Source of the DNA: an uncultured Poribacteria bacterium
GTDB taxonomy: Bacteria > Poribacteria > WGA-4E > WGA-3G
NCBI GenBank assembly: GCA_958295855.1
Contig: OY282383.1
Span: forward strand, 1,060,481 to 1,124,480
Length of the DNA: 64,000 nucleotides
Direction: 5' to 3'
A program made the translations under genes and the position numbers. Shown piece by piece: positions 36,292 to 45,771 of the stretch (positions are counted from its first letter, which is position 1; each line of letters opens with the position of its first letter). Below the pieces are notes generated by a model. It saw nothing but the letters and a program-made list of their open reading frames with translations, was not told the origin of the DNA and did not search any database.

Positions 36292-37188
36292 ATGAGTCAA
36301 AAACCTAAGGTAACAGTGAAAGAGATTGAGATGTCGGTGGACGCGTTAGATGTCCAAGAAGCGGCGCGCATTTTTAAGGAGCATGGATGCCTTGTCGTGC
36401 GCGGTTTGATGGCCCCCTATATTGACGCAATTCATCAGGACATTGAGGCTGCTGCGGCAGAATCTATATCGCTGCTTGACAAGGCAGAACGGATTGTTGA
36501 GGGGTGGCGTACGCCCAATGGCACGCTCTTCCTCCCAGCACCATCAGGCTACAGGCGCGATAAGCAGATTATGGTATTAGCAGTAGGGTACCAAACGAGT
36601 GCTGCGTTTTTCCGCTCGGCGCTCGATGAAACTTCAGTCAGCATTGTTGAGGCAATCCTGGGCCCAAATGTTGAACTTTTCGGCAACGGGCAATGCCTCT
36701 ACAAGGAACCGGTCGGTGGGCATCCGAAGCACCTGCATCAGGATTCTGCGTATTTCGAGCATCGCTACGAGGGCCCTGTGGGGATTCTGAATTACGTTGT
36801 GGATACGGACCTGGGGAATGGGGCGTTACACGTTGTGCCCGGTTCACACCGCCTCGGACAGCTCAAGCATATTGACACCTTTTCACACCTCGGTTTGGAG
36901 GAGAATGAATGGCCGTGGGAGTGCGCGCTGCCGGTTGTTGGCAAAGCCGGCGATTCGATCTTCTTTAATGTCAAGACCGTGCACGGTTCAAAACAGAATA
37001 TGTCGGACAAACCGCGTCCCGCTTTCATCAATCGTTACCGTCGTACAGATGACTATGTCGTAATTGGTGGGACAACAACGGCGAATCGGGCAGAGGCAGA
37101 AAAGCGTGCCGCAGCAGCAGCGGAAGCGAAAAAAGCGTCTAGTGACCGAGGCTTGATGTTGCGGGGGTTCCGGCCCTTTACTTCATAG
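36292..37188 (+). CDS. Phytanoyl-CoA dioxygenase-like Fe(II)/2-oxoglutarate oxygenase 1
   Basis: These non-haem iron enzymes hydroxylate or otherwise oxidise small molecules. The 298 residues have the iron facial triad as HQD in HLHQDSAYFEH (near residue 150) and a distal His in TVHGSKQN (near 231), plus the conserved LHVVPGSHRLG. The C terminus is Ala/Lys-rich. GGAGG precedes the ATG. It is the only plus-strand member of four in the window. Substrate unknown. Confidence 0.9.
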   Translation: MSQKPKVTVKEIEMSVDALDVQEAARIFKEHGCLVVRGLMAPYIDAIHQDIEAAAAESISLLDKAERIVEGWRTPNGTLFLPAPSGYRRDKQIMVLAVGYQTSAAFFRSALDETSVSIVEAILGPNVELFGNGQCLYKEPVGGHPKHLHQDSAYFEHRYEGPVGILNYVVDTDLGNGALHVVPGSHRLGQLKHIDTFSHLGLEENEWPWECALPVVGKAGDSIFFNVKTVHGSKQNMSDKPRPAFINRYRRTDDYVVIGGTTTANRAEAEKRAAAAAEAKKASSDRGLMLRGFRPFTS

Positions 37189-37278
37189 GTGCGATAACGC
37201 CAAATTAATTTGAGTTTGGTAATGATGTATTCCGGTAGTCCTTGCAACGGGCGGGCACGGGCGGTAGAGCATCCACCC

Positions 37279-37695
37279 CTACAATTGATACAGCATCAGA
37301 TAGATAATCACGCCTGTCACCGAGACGTATAGCCAGATCGGGAAGGTAATTTTTGCGATGCGACGATGCGCGTCGAACCGTTCTCGCCATGCCAAATAGA
37401 GGGTACGCAACGCCAACGGCACTATTACAAACGCCAAAATAATATGTGAAATCAGGATAGCAAAGTAGACAGGCCGAATCCACCCTTGTTGTGTAAACGG
37501 TTTCGACCCTGCGTTGGCATGGTAGATAACATAAGAAATGAGAAAAAGCACTGAAACAGCAAAAGCGGCAAGCATGCAGTTTTTATGTGCTGTGATTTTC
37601 TTTTGTCGAATTAGCACATAACCTATCGTCAGCAGGGTGCCGCTTATTGTGTTCAACGTCGCATTGATGGTGGGCAGATCTGAAATTTCGAGCAC
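37279..37695 (-). CDS. DUF420 family membrane protein
   Basis: The 138-residue product has about four membrane helices and the DUF420 pattern: LPTINATLNTISGTLLTIGY, IRQKKITAHKNCMLAAFAVS, SYVIYH and HIILAFVIVPLALRTLYLAW with spaced His residues. Relatives take part in haem-copper oxidase assembly or function. The start is GTG at 37695, five bases after GAGG. The frame continues upstream to 37815, but that part is the three-fold 36-base repeat and is not coding. Confidence 0.85.
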   Translation of the reverse strand: MLEISDLPTINATLNTISGTLLTIGYVLIRQKKITAHKNCMLAAFAVSVLFLISYVIYHANAGSKPFTQQGWIRPVYFAILISHIILAFVIVPLALRTLYLAWRERFDAHRRIAKITFPIWLYVSVTGVIIYLMLYQL

Positions 37696-37706
37696 GTTTT
37701 CCTCAT

Positions 37707-37813
37707 CTGTATTTGCTTTGGCACAACGGCGTGTGCCTGCTACTGTATTTGCTTTGGCACAACGGCGTGTGCCTGCTACTGTATTTGCTTTGGCACAACG
37801 GCGTGTGCCTGCC
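37707..37813. repeat. Three tandem copies of a 36-bp repeat
   Basis: The unit, starting CTGTATTTGCTTTGGCACAA, occurs at 37707-37742, 37743-37778 and 37779-37813 and contains the GGCACAACGGCGTGTGCC palindrome. It fills the space between the start codons' side of the DUF420 gene and the end of the next oxygenase gene, so it covers the expected leader of DUF420. Confidence 0.85.
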
Positions 37814-37818
37814 ACGCT

Positions 37819-38697
37819 CTATCGGGGCCACCGGTAAGCTTGCGCGCCCTTGGAATTCTCTAACGCAAATTCCCACCGTTGACACCACGTTTCATAATCA
37901 GTTTTGCCAGTTTGTGGGCGCAGCCGACTCCGCATGAGAAATGCAGGATAGAAGGGCCTGCCTGTTGGTTGATAAACATCATGATAGCGCAGGTCGAAGC
38001 TCCACCGAATGCTGTTCGATTCATTTGGTTTCGCGCTGTGTAGTGTGTAATTGTGGAACAAAATAACGCCGCCTGCCCGAATCGGCAAGGGTTTTGGTTC
38101 AAGTCCGTGTGGCTGATGTTCGGGCGGCACCGCCAATCCGGCTGATGTCCAGTCGTGCGTGAATAGCCCCATTTTATGGCTGCCCGGCAGCACTTGTAGG
38201 CATCCATTTTCTAACGTTGTATCCACAATCGGTATCCAGACGGTGAGCATAAAGTAGGGATCCGTGTCGGGCCAGCAAACCCCCGCGTCTTGGTGCCAAG
38301 GAGTCGGTTCCCGCTGTGAACGCCGTTTTGGCAGGACAGCACGGATGTGTTGGATCGGGTTGCAAATAATCTCGGAACCGACGAAGGACTCTGCAATATC
38401 AAGAATTTTGGGGTTTTTGAGGAAGTTAAACGTCGCTTCGCCGCGCGCCTGCATAATATCCAAATTCGCCGTTACCTCTGGTGCCTCATTCGCGAGGCGG
38501 AGCAGCCGCTCCGTGAACGGTTTATCGGCGTGCGTAGCGGTAACCTTCCCTTCCGCGTGTAATCTTTCGGCGCGTTCCGCGATAATTCCGGAGTACTCGT
38601 CAATGACGGGCCCCAGCTCGTTCTCATCCAGTACATCTTCAAGCAATAGATACCCGTTTTCGTGGAAGAAGGAAACTTGAGATTCGGTTAAACGCAT
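37819..38697 (-). CDS. Phytanoyl-CoA dioxygenase-like oxygenase 2
   Basis: The 292 residues include the iron motif PTPWHQDAGV (His-x-Asp near residue 134), ENGCLQVLPGSHKMG and the distal His in NYTLHSAKPNES with RWSFDLRYH, whose Arg would bind 2-oxoglutarate. AAGGA precedes the ATG. It belongs to a minus-strand group with oxygenase 3 and an amidohydrolase, suggesting a small-molecule breakdown pathway. Confidence 0.92.
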   Translation of the reverse strand: MRLTESQVSFFHENGYLLLEDVLDENELGPVIDEYSGIIAERAERLHAEGKVTATHADKPFTERLLRLANEAPEVTANLDIMQARGEATFNFLKNPKILDIAESFVGSEIICNPIQHIRAVLPKRRSQREPTPWHQDAGVCWPDTDPYFMLTVWIPIVDTTLENGCLQVLPGSHKMGLFTHDWTSAGLAVPPEHQPHGLEPKPLPIRAGGVILFHNYTLHSAKPNESNSIRWSFDLRYHDVYQPTGRPFYPAFLMRSRLRPQTGKTDYETWCQRWEFALENSKGAQAYRWPR

Positions 38698-38763
38698 AAT
38701 TGAGATATCCTTAATTTTGCAGTGTAGGGCTGAGGCACGGGGTCCTTGCCCTACAATTTGGTC

Positions 38764-39567
38764 TTATCCCCACCGTTGTTCAGGCGGGTCGAAGACAAAC
38801 CCATGGAAAAACTTCCGCTGTTCCGGTGAGAGTTGCGCGTTATAGAAATCTTTGGGATAGCCCCAGTGTTCCTGCGAGGCTATCATCCACGGATGTTCAT
38901 AAGCGTAATAGAGCATTTCACGGCAGCCATCTGGTTTGGTAAAAATCCCAGAGGAATGCCAGAGCGCGTTATGGAACAGAATGGCGCTCCCCGGAGGTGC
39001 GCAAACCTCCAAGGCCCCGGGGTATTCATAAGGATACTGCAGGTCTTCATGGTTCGGATCATACATTGCCGTGTGGCTTCCCGGCACGAGCCATAAGTTG
39101 CCTTGCCCACCCGCTGTCATGTCTGTCAGGTAATAGCCGATTTTGAGTTGCAACAGCGGAATCGGACGTAGGTTACGATAGCCTTCGTCGTGTCCATCGA
39201 TGTGCCACCCCATCGGGCGTTCCATTAAATCTGTGCCGTGTTCAATGATGGCATCGGAGGCGTGGTGGTGCGGCATCTGATTGAGCAAACCTGTGACGTA
39301 CGGCAGGATTGGTTGCCAATCCAGCAGTTCCAAGAACAACGGATGATCTCCGAGGATATAGAAGATGCGGGTGCTTTTGTCGCCGTGAATCTGTGTCATC
39401 CCGGTTTGCGGTAAACCTTTCGCCTCATGTTCTCGACGTTTTTCAATCGATTCAGCAAGCGCGCCTCGGAGTGCCGCAACATGGGGCGATGCGAGGAAAT
39501 TCTCTATTACCAAATAGCCGTTATTTTCAAAGAAGAACCGTTGGGCATCAGTCAGTTCGTGGGACAT
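38764..39567 (-). CDS. Phytanoyl-CoA dioxygenase-like oxygenase 3
   Basis: The 267-residue product has the iron motif MGWHIDGHDEGY (His-x-Asp near residue 120), QGNLWLVPGSHTAM and the distal His in LFHNALWHSSG. The N-terminal QRFFFENNGYLVIENFL is typical. GGAGG lies before the ATG. It is transcribed in the same direction as oxygenase 2, with 66 bases between them containing a palindrome. Confidence 0.92.
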   Translation of the reverse strand: MSHELTDAQRFFFENNGYLVIENFLASPHVAALRGALAESIEKRREHEAKGLPQTGMTQIHGDKSTRIFYILGDHPLFLELLDWQPILPYVTGLLNQMPHHHASDAIIEHGTDLMERPMGWHIDGHDEGYRNLRPIPLLQLKIGYYLTDMTAGGQGNLWLVPGSHTAMYDPNHEDLQYPYEYPGALEVCAPPGSAILFHNALWHSSGIFTKPDGCREMLYYAYEHPWMIASQEHWGYPKDFYNAQLSPEQRKFFHGFVFDPPEQRWG

Positions 39568-39671
39568 GTCCCAAAACCTCCTATCGGTAGCGACGAATCC
39601 TTGTGTTGTATGGCGAGGTTTCCGTAAGGCTCGCCTGCTTTGTGTAGGGGGGATGCTTGCCCCGCCCGTTT

Positions 39672-40643
39672 CTATGTTAAATCAAACAACGCCGCCGCGT
39701 TCTCCCCCAAGATGCGCGCCCGATGCGCATCGGGAATATCCATCTCTTCAATCAGTTCTACAAACCGTGGCATATCCACCCACGGATGGTCTGTCCCAAA
39801 CAGCAGGCGATGCGCACCAGAAAACTGATAGGCGTAGTGCAGTGCTTGTATTGATGGAGACACGGTGTCCAAATAGATACGACGCAGATATGCGCTCGGG
39901 GGTTGCGTGATATGTTCTGTGGCTCTGCCCAATACCTCAGTTTGATGGTCGATGCGGCCGCTCATATAGGGTAGAATTCCGCCGATGTGGGGCATCACGA
40001 GTTGTAGGTGTGGGTGGCGTTCAAGAATTCCGCTCAGAATCAATCGCAACAGGGCGAAACTGTTATCTACCTGTAATCCCATCATGCCTATCATCCAGTG
40101 GTGCTTGATTGCCTCTCCCCAGGTTGGCACGGTGGGGTGCATCACAATTGGCATCCGCAGTGCTTCAGCATGTGCATAGACCGGCGCAAAGCGTGGGGCA
40201 TCCACCGGTTTGCCGCCGATATGGGAATAGAGCATTATCCCGCGAAACCCGAGGTGCTTCGTCCGATCCATTTCCGTTATCGCCTCATCTGGGTTTTGCC
40301 ACGGAAGGCATGCCAGGCCTGCAAACCGGTTCGGGTGTGCATCCACGAGTTCAGCAATGGCATTGTTAATCGCTTGCGCGCCCTTGAGCCCTAATTCAGG
40401 CGAGAGCATGCACGGGGGCGGTATATTGGTGCTGAGCAGAGCCATGTCAACCCCTGCTTCATCCATATCCTTGAGTTTTCGCTTCGGATTGTAGGCTTCG
40501 TCCTGTAAGCGAAATGTTTGGACATCACCGTACGTAACGACAGCCTCACTGCCGCGGCGAATAACTTGGGGTGGATGTGGGTTCTGCGCGAGGATGTCTA
40601 TATAGGCGTTTGGAAAAACGTGGCTTTGGCAATCAATTCGCAT
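39672..40643 (-). CDS. Amidohydrolase of the ACMSD-like family
   Basis: The 323-residue TIM-barrel enzyme resembles aminocarboxymuconate-semialdehyde decarboxylase and related zinc hydrolases or decarboxylases. Visible motifs: MRIDCQSHVFP (the usual HxH reads QSH, with one His missing), IVMHPTVPTW, VMPHIGGILPYM and LFGTDHPW with the metal-binding Asp. The first metal His appears replaced by Gln, which may change metal binding. It lies beside two oxygenases on the same strand. Confidence 0.88.
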   Translation of the reverse strand: MRIDCQSHVFPNAYIDILAQNPHPPQVIRRGSEAVVTYGDVQTFRLQDEAYNPKRKLKDMDEAGVDMALLSTNIPPPCMLSPELGLKGAQAINNAIAELVDAHPNRFAGLACLPWQNPDEAITEMDRTKHLGFRGIMLYSHIGGKPVDAPRFAPVYAHAEALRMPIVMHPTVPTWGEAIKHHWMIGMMGLQVDNSFALLRLILSGILERHPHLQLVMPHIGGILPYMSGRIDHQTEVLGRATEHITQPPSAYLRRIYLDTVSPSIQALHYAYQFSGAHRLLFGTDHPWVDMPRFVELIEEMDIPDAHRARILGENAAALFDLT

Positions 40644-40929
40644 TTTTAATCATGGATTCTACAGATGACGCGGATTTTACATAAGTTTTAGTATGCCATG
40701 TTTAGCGTTTTTTTGCAAGGAGTTTTTGCAGGGATAATTTATTGTCTGAATCGCGGATGACACAGATGACGCAGATTGACGCGAATAAGAGAGGTAGAGG
40801 CTGTTGACAAACACGCCTATAACGCCCTCAATCAGCAGCGGAATTCGGGCCGCGAAATATGCTAGGAACGAATATGCTACCGTGAGAAAATTCTTGCACT
40901 GCAAGACATTTTATGTTAAGGTATAAAAT
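40644..40929. other. Gap with degenerate AT-rich repeats
   Basis: It includes TTGTCTGAATCGCGGATGAC and GATTCTACAGATGACGCGGA, direct variants of each other. A related TTGTCTGAATCAAGATT phrase occurs near 35944. No gene is visible. Confidence 0.5.
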
Positions 40930-41082
40930 ATGAAGGTTAATTCTCAAGAAAAGGTGTACTCCGTTTACATTGACGCGGCGATTCCGAGTTATTTGACCTC
41001 TAATCCACATAAGAGAGCAAAAATTGAACAGGTTTGTCGCGATGAAGGAAACAAACGAAACAACAGAAGCGTAGAGCGATGA
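40930..41082 (+). pseudogene. Possible PIN-domain toxin remnant
   Basis: A 50-codon frame reads KVYSVYIDAAIPSYLTSNP, which looks like the first strand and helix of a PIN-domain ribonuclease (acidic residue in VYID). It then passes into a basic stretch and stops three bases before the methylase gene. The remaining catalytic residues of a PIN domain are absent. Confidence 0.45.
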
Positions 41083-41085
41083 ACG

Positions 41086-42303
41086 ATGAACGTTGAGAGC
41101 CGTACGATATTTGAGAACGACAATTTATTTGTGCTACGCGGCCTGGACAGCGAGTCAGTGGATTTAATTTATCTCGATCCGCCATTTAATTCCAACCGTA
41201 ACTACGAGGCCACGATTGGTAGCGAAGCAGCAGGCGCAGCGTTTAAGGATACATGGACGCTGTCAGATGTTGATAACGCATGGCATGGCGAAATCGCCGA
41301 CCGCGAACCTACACTTTACCAAGCAATCCACGCATCCAAACTAACACATGGTAAGAGCATGAAGTCTTACCTCATCATGATGGCGGTGCGGTTGCTGGAG
41401 ATGAAACGCGTGCTTAAGGAAACTGGCAGCATTTACCTGCACTGCGACCCGACAGCAAGTCATTACCTCAAGATGCTGATGGATGCGGTGTTTAGTAAAG
41501 ATAACTTTAGGAATGAAATTGTGTGGCACTACCACATGGGTGCAAGCCCCAAGAAAGATTTCAGGAAAAAGCATGATATTATATTTCGGTATTCCAAATC
41601 GGATAATTATCATGGTGTGAGTATAACGGTACCTAGGCGCATGGACGCCAAGCGTTTTAACAAGGTTGACGAAGAAGGGCGCAGATATCATGTGAATGGT
41701 GTAGGTAAGAGGTTTTATGCGGATGTGGGGCGCACCCCTGACGATGTCTGGACATACTGCGATGACAAAAAATTGACGCAGTTAAATTCTATGGCAAAGG
41801 AGCGAGTGGGCTATCCAACGCAAAAGCCTTTGGTGTTATTAGAACGCATCATCAACGCAAGTAGCAATCAGGGCGATATTATCCTTGATCCCTTCTGCGG
41901 ATGTGCCACAACATGTGTCGCAGCCGAGAAATTGAGCAGGCAATGGATAGGTATCGACCTATCATCGAAGGCAATTGAATTGGTGCGAATGCGTCTGGAG
42001 CGGGAAGTCGGCATGCTCGGTGAGGTTATCCATCGGACAGATATTCCGCAACGCAGTGAACTGTTACCGAATTACCGCACGCATAAGCATACCCTCTATG
42101 GCAAACAGGAAGGGCTGTGCAACGGATGCGGAACGCAATTCCCGTTCAGAAACATGACCGTTGACCACATCGTGCCACAATCGCACGGCGGCACAGACCA
42201 CGGGGATAACCTGCAACTCCTTTGCGGTGCATGTAACTCAACGAAAGGGACAGGCACGCAGGCAGAGCTGATTGTTAGGTTGAAGGAACAAGGAATCATA
42301 TAA
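41086..42303 (+). CDS. DNA methyltransferase fused to a C-terminal HNH nuclease domain
   Basis: The 405 residues begin with an N6-adenine/N4-cytosine methylase. Motif IV is DPPF in IYLDPPFNSNRNYEA (near residue 32), and motif I comes late as DPFCGCATT (near 266), so it is the beta class. The recognition region lies between them. The last 70 residues form an HNH domain: CNGCGTQFPFRNMTVDHIVP, then GGTDHGDNLQLLCGACNSTKG, with paired CxxC zinc sites and the DH catalytic pair. No separate restriction gene is adjacent. It could be a single-chain modification/restriction protein. Confidence 0.92.
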   Translation: MNVESRTIFENDNLFVLRGLDSESVDLIYLDPPFNSNRNYEATIGSEAAGAAFKDTWTLSDVDNAWHGEIADREPTLYQAIHASKLTHGKSMKSYLIMMAVRLLEMKRVLKETGSIYLHCDPTASHYLKMLMDAVFSKDNFRNEIVWHYHMGASPKKDFRKKHDIIFRYSKSDNYHGVSITVPRRMDAKRFNKVDEEGRRYHVNGVGKRFYADVGRTPDDVWTYCDDKKLTQLNSMAKERVGYPTQKPLVLLERIINASSNQGDIILDPFCGCATTCVAAEKLSRQWIGIDLSSKAIELVRMRLEREVGMLGEVIHRTDIPQRSELLPNYRTHKHTLYGKQEGLCNGCGTQFPFRNMTVDHIVPQSHGGTDHGDNLQLLCGACNSTKGTGTQAELIVRLKEQGII

Positions 42304-42378
42304 CTAACCGATGGTGCACCCTCGGCAGTGAGACGCATGTACTAATAAAGCATTCCTTGCGCTACGAAAGAGAACGCG

Positions 42379-45300
42379 CTACATGTTACGCTGTGGGCTC
42401 CATTTGACTACGTAATTAGAAGGAATCTCTCGGACAAATATAGACGCTGCACGATCCCGGTCCCCAGAACGATACACGACAGAAGTGAGATAAAGCTGCT
42501 CCTGCGCGCGCGTCATGCCGACGTAGAAGAGGCGGCGCTCCTCTTCGATGTCCTCAAGCCTCATGTCCCGTTTCCACATTGGAAAACTCCCTTCCTCCAT
42601 GCCGATGATGAAGACTACCTTAAATTCTGTCCCTTTCGCCGCGTGCAACGTCATTAAGGTGAGTTGCTCGGTTTTATCGTCAATTTCATCAAAGCTGGTG
42701 AGCAGCTTCTGATAATCTAAAAAGTGGGTCAGCTGCCCACTATTATGTGGAAGGTCATCGCTAATTTTTTCAAAATGGAGGAGGCCGTTTAGGAATTTGG
42801 ATTTGCGCTCTATCCAATCGGTATCTTCCGGGAAACTTGGGATATCGCATCGCTGTAATTCACCCATAAATGCCTCAGCCTGTTCTTGTTCTGCCGGGTC
42901 AAGCAGCAAACGGTCAGGTAAGGAAGAGTGATGCGTTTGTACAAAACGCATCGCGGCGTTTAGAAACGCACCCACTTCGGTTAAGGTTTCCCCCGGGCGC
43001 GATTCCGTTGTATGAGCGCCCTCGGGCCGCGAGGCTTCAGCCTTCGCAAGGATGCCAACCCCGACAAGCGGTAGAAATTCTGTGAGGGATTTCACCTCGC
43101 GCTTTTGCGCATCAATTTTGATTAATTCTTTAAAGATTTCCCTGTTGACTTCAACATCTTCTAAGGCACCATGTAGACGGCCGTGTTCAATGCCAAACTT
43201 TTCAGCGAGTGCAGCGATGCTACACCGTTGGCGTGGGAAAAGCCGCCGTGCTGTGGCAAGCGTATCGTAATGCGGGTTGGGCAATCCCTTTTTTAGGTAT
43301 GTCCTTAAATCACGCTCGAAAATAGGATTATCAAATTCCGCTACATTGTGCCCGATTAGGATTCGATCTTGGATAAAGCCACAGAATTCGGGGAGCACCA
43401 TTTCAATGCCCGGCGAGTCTTTGACTGTGTGTTCATCAATTTTGTGGATGCGTGTGCTTGATGTGGGGATATGTCCCCCCGGTGGTTTTACCAACCGATA
43501 GTAGTGCTCAACTTCATCTCCGAGGGTGCTGAGGCGGTGCGCCGCAATCTCAACGATGTTTGCAGCCTTCAGATTGACACCTGTCGTTTCCAAATCGTAG
43601 ATAATCATGTCCGCCATGTTCGGGGTCTCAAAACGACTCACAAGGCGTTGGCATAGTTTGAGCGCAGCGATGCTCCAAACACCCTCAGAAGAGTCGGGGT
43701 TACAAATCCCTCCTACCGATTCAAGGTGAATTACGTCGGTATTATCTGTAACCGCAGTGCCGATGAGAATCGTGTGCGTCTCTGCTCCGTTTTCCGCAAG
43801 TTCATCAAAGTCACCAATAAGCAGGTGCACCCCGTTATGAAGGGTAGGAGGCACACGCCGTTGTGCCGTATCAGGCGGCAGAAACTGAAGCTGCACAGTC
43901 TTCCCCAGATAGGTTTCAAGGGTTTGATGGATAATGTGCGCTGCACAATAGGCATCAATTCCGTGGCTGGCAGTAATCTGAATCTGTTCATTGAGGTCAA
44001 TTGCACTGTAAAGCACATCCTGCGCGCTTGCGAGATTCGGCGACTCTGGTTGTTTTTCAATGGCTTCCAGTTCTTCCGCGCGGTAAGGTGAACGCGCAAG
44101 TTCCAATTTGGCAAAGATGTGCTGGATGATTTTACCAATATTTTTGCCTTCAATTTCAGTCGACAACTTTTCAACTTGTGTCCAAAATTGGCGAACATTT
44201 CGGCGTGTCAAGGGCCCAACATCTTGCGGGTATGCCTCAATATTTTTCAAAAGTTCCATCAACTCAATTCCTTCGCGGCGGGCGAGCCACTTGAGGCGAA
44301 CCCATGTCAAGTCGTCAATGCGAGTTTCAGGGAAATTGATGGCGCGTTCTAAATCCTGGGGGAGTTGCCACTGGATGAAACGCAGATAAGAGAGGATACC
44401 CTTGCTCTTTTCCTCATCAAAAGAACTGGTAGCGCGAATCCGCTGGAATTTAATGTCTGCCCGTAGCAACTGTTCCGCCAAAACGTCTGCGAGTTTGTGC
44501 GTGCGGTAAAAGACAGCGATATCCTGATAAGAGTAGCCGCGTTGCTTTATCAAGTTTTGGATGACCTGGATAATACCGAGAGCTTCCGTTTGGGGTGTAT
44601 CAAAGGTATAGTGAAAGATATCGCGGCCTACATCTTTGTGGGTTCTGAGCGTGTGCTCTTTTCGCCGCTCAGGGTTTTTGGAGATAACTTCCTCTGCAGC
44701 GCGCAAGATTTTCTCGCTACACCGATAATGATCGTCTAGTTCAACGGTTTGCGGCGCGAAATCGGCTTTGAAGTCGTCAATATACTGCGGATTTGACCCG
44801 CGCCAACTATAGATAGCCTGATCTTCGTCAGCGACTACCATGAGATTCTGCTCTGGCGGTGCACAGAGCAGCTGTAGCAGGCGATACTGTGCTTTGTTCA
44901 CATCGTGATATTCGTCAACGAGGATATGGGAGAGGTGCTTATGATAGGTTTCCTGTACCGCCGGAACCTGCTCAAGCAGTGTTACGGTTTTCACGAGGAG
45001 GTCATCGAAATCGAGGGCATTGTACTCGGCGAGTTTCCGCTGATAAGTTTTCAGCGAATTTTCGATATGTGCGGCAGCCTCCGCATCGTCTATGTCAGCG
45101 GCAGCCTCTGGATAAACATCTGCAGCATCAGCTGGATCTTGTAGTTTGCATTTGGTCTCGCTGACGATGTTGCGCAGCAACCAGGGTGGATAGTCATAAG
45201 GATTGAGATTTAGTTCTCGGACAACCTCGGTTAAGATGTCGTCTTGGATTTCCTGATCGAAAATGGTAAAGTTTTCGCTCAACTCGATCTGAGATGCGTG

Positions 45301-45594
45301 CTGCCGGAGGACCTTGACACAAAAGGCGTGGAAGGTACTGATCTTAACGTCGGCACCGTGCGGCGCGCCAAGTTCGCTGTTCACACGTTCCTGCATCTCT
45401 TGCGCGGCTTTATTGGTAAAGGTGATCGCCAGGATTTTCTCCGGTCTGATTCCGTGATGGCGAATCAGGTAGGTGATGCGGTGTGTGATGACTTTTGTTT
45501 TGCCTGTGCCAGGGCCTGCGATAACAAGCAGGGGGCCGTTTTTATGAATTACGGCTTGTGTCTGTTTTTCGTTCAGTTCACGAAGAATGTTCAT
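42379..45594 (-). CDS. UvrD/Rep-type helicase with inserted DHH-like and DEDDh exonuclease domains
   Basis: The 1071-residue protein starts as a superfamily 1A helicase: Walker A AGPGTGKTKV, motif II LVDEYHDVNKAQ (His for the usual Gln), motif III ADEDQAIYSWRG, motif IV FYRTHKLAD. A region at about 530-655 (TASHGIDAYCAAHII...) resembles a decayed DHH phosphoesterase. A DEDDh 3'-5' exonuclease (about 660-830: IIYDLETTGVN, IGHNVAEFDNP, HGALEDVEV) comes next. The helicase resumes with LTLMTLHAAKGTEFK (motif V) and RRLFYVGMTRAQEQLYL (motif VI). About residue 575 the frame runs through a dispersed palindrome. GGAGG precedes the ATG. Confidence 0.93.
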   Translation of the reverse strand: MNILRELNEKQTQAVIHKNGPLLVIAGPGTGKTKVITHRITYLIRHHGIRPEKILAITFTNKAAQEMQERVNSELGAPHGADVKISTFHAFCVKVLRQHASQIELSENFTIFDQEIQDDILTEVVRELNLNPYDYPPWLLRNIVSETKCKLQDPADAADVYPEAAADIDDAEAAAHIENSLKTYQRKLAEYNALDFDDLLVKTVTLLEQVPAVQETYHKHLSHILVDEYHDVNKAQYRLLQLLCAPPEQNLMVVADEDQAIYSWRGSNPQYIDDFKADFAPQTVELDDHYRCSEKILRAAEEVISKNPERRKEHTLRTHKDVGRDIFHYTFDTPQTEALGIIQVIQNLIKQRGYSYQDIAVFYRTHKLADVLAEQLLRADIKFQRIRATSSFDEEKSKGILSYLRFIQWQLPQDLERAINFPETRIDDLTWVRLKWLARREGIELMELLKNIEAYPQDVGPLTRRNVRQFWTQVEKLSTEIEGKNIGKIIQHIFAKLELARSPYRAEELEAIEKQPESPNLASAQDVLYSAIDLNEQIQITASHGIDAYCAAHIIHQTLETYLGKTVQLQFLPPDTAQRRVPPTLHNGVHLLIGDFDELAENGAETHTILIGTAVTDNTDVIHLESVGGICNPDSSEGVWSIAALKLCQRLVSRFETPNMADMIIYDLETTGVNLKAANIVEIAAHRLSTLGDEVEHYYRLVKPPGGHIPTSSTRIHKIDEHTVKDSPGIEMVLPEFCGFIQDRILIGHNVAEFDNPIFERDLRTYLKKGLPNPHYDTLATARRLFPRQRCSIAALAEKFGIEHGRLHGALEDVEVNREIFKELIKIDAQKREVKSLTEFLPLVGVGILAKAEASRPEGAHTTESRPGETLTEVGAFLNAAMRFVQTHHSSLPDRLLLDPAEQEQAEAFMGELQRCDIPSFPEDTDWIERKSKFLNGLLHFEKISDDLPHNSGQLTHFLDYQKLLTSFDEIDDKTEQLTLMTLHAAKGTEFKVVFIIGMEEGSFPMWKRDMRLEDIEEERRLFYVGMTRAQEQLYLTSVVYRSGDRDRAASIFVREIPSNYVVKWSPQRNM
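43844..43874. repeat. GGCACACGCCG palindrome inside the helicase gene
   Basis: GTAGGAGGCACACGCCGTTG followed by TGCCGTATCAGG matches the dispersed GGCACAC family found between genes. Here it is read through in frame, giving AQRRVPPTLHN around residue 575 of the helicase fusion. Confidence 0.65.
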
Positions 45595-45771
45595 CTGTTT
45601 TGCCTCCGTGTGTTCTATCAGAAAAATTTGTCTTCCTTTTTCGGCGATTTATGTGATATGCTGTTTACATTAATCCATGTCGGATGGCTATGAACCTTTG
45701 CTGCTACGGACCGATACATACTTATTATACCTTATTTTATGTGAAAAAAACAAGGTATTTTGCGCAGCGGT

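Noticed and set aside
37696..37815. N-terminal extension of the DUF420 protein with a 12-residue repeat
   Set aside because: It is a read-through of the 36-bp tandem repeat; a GTG with a ribosome site lies at 37695.
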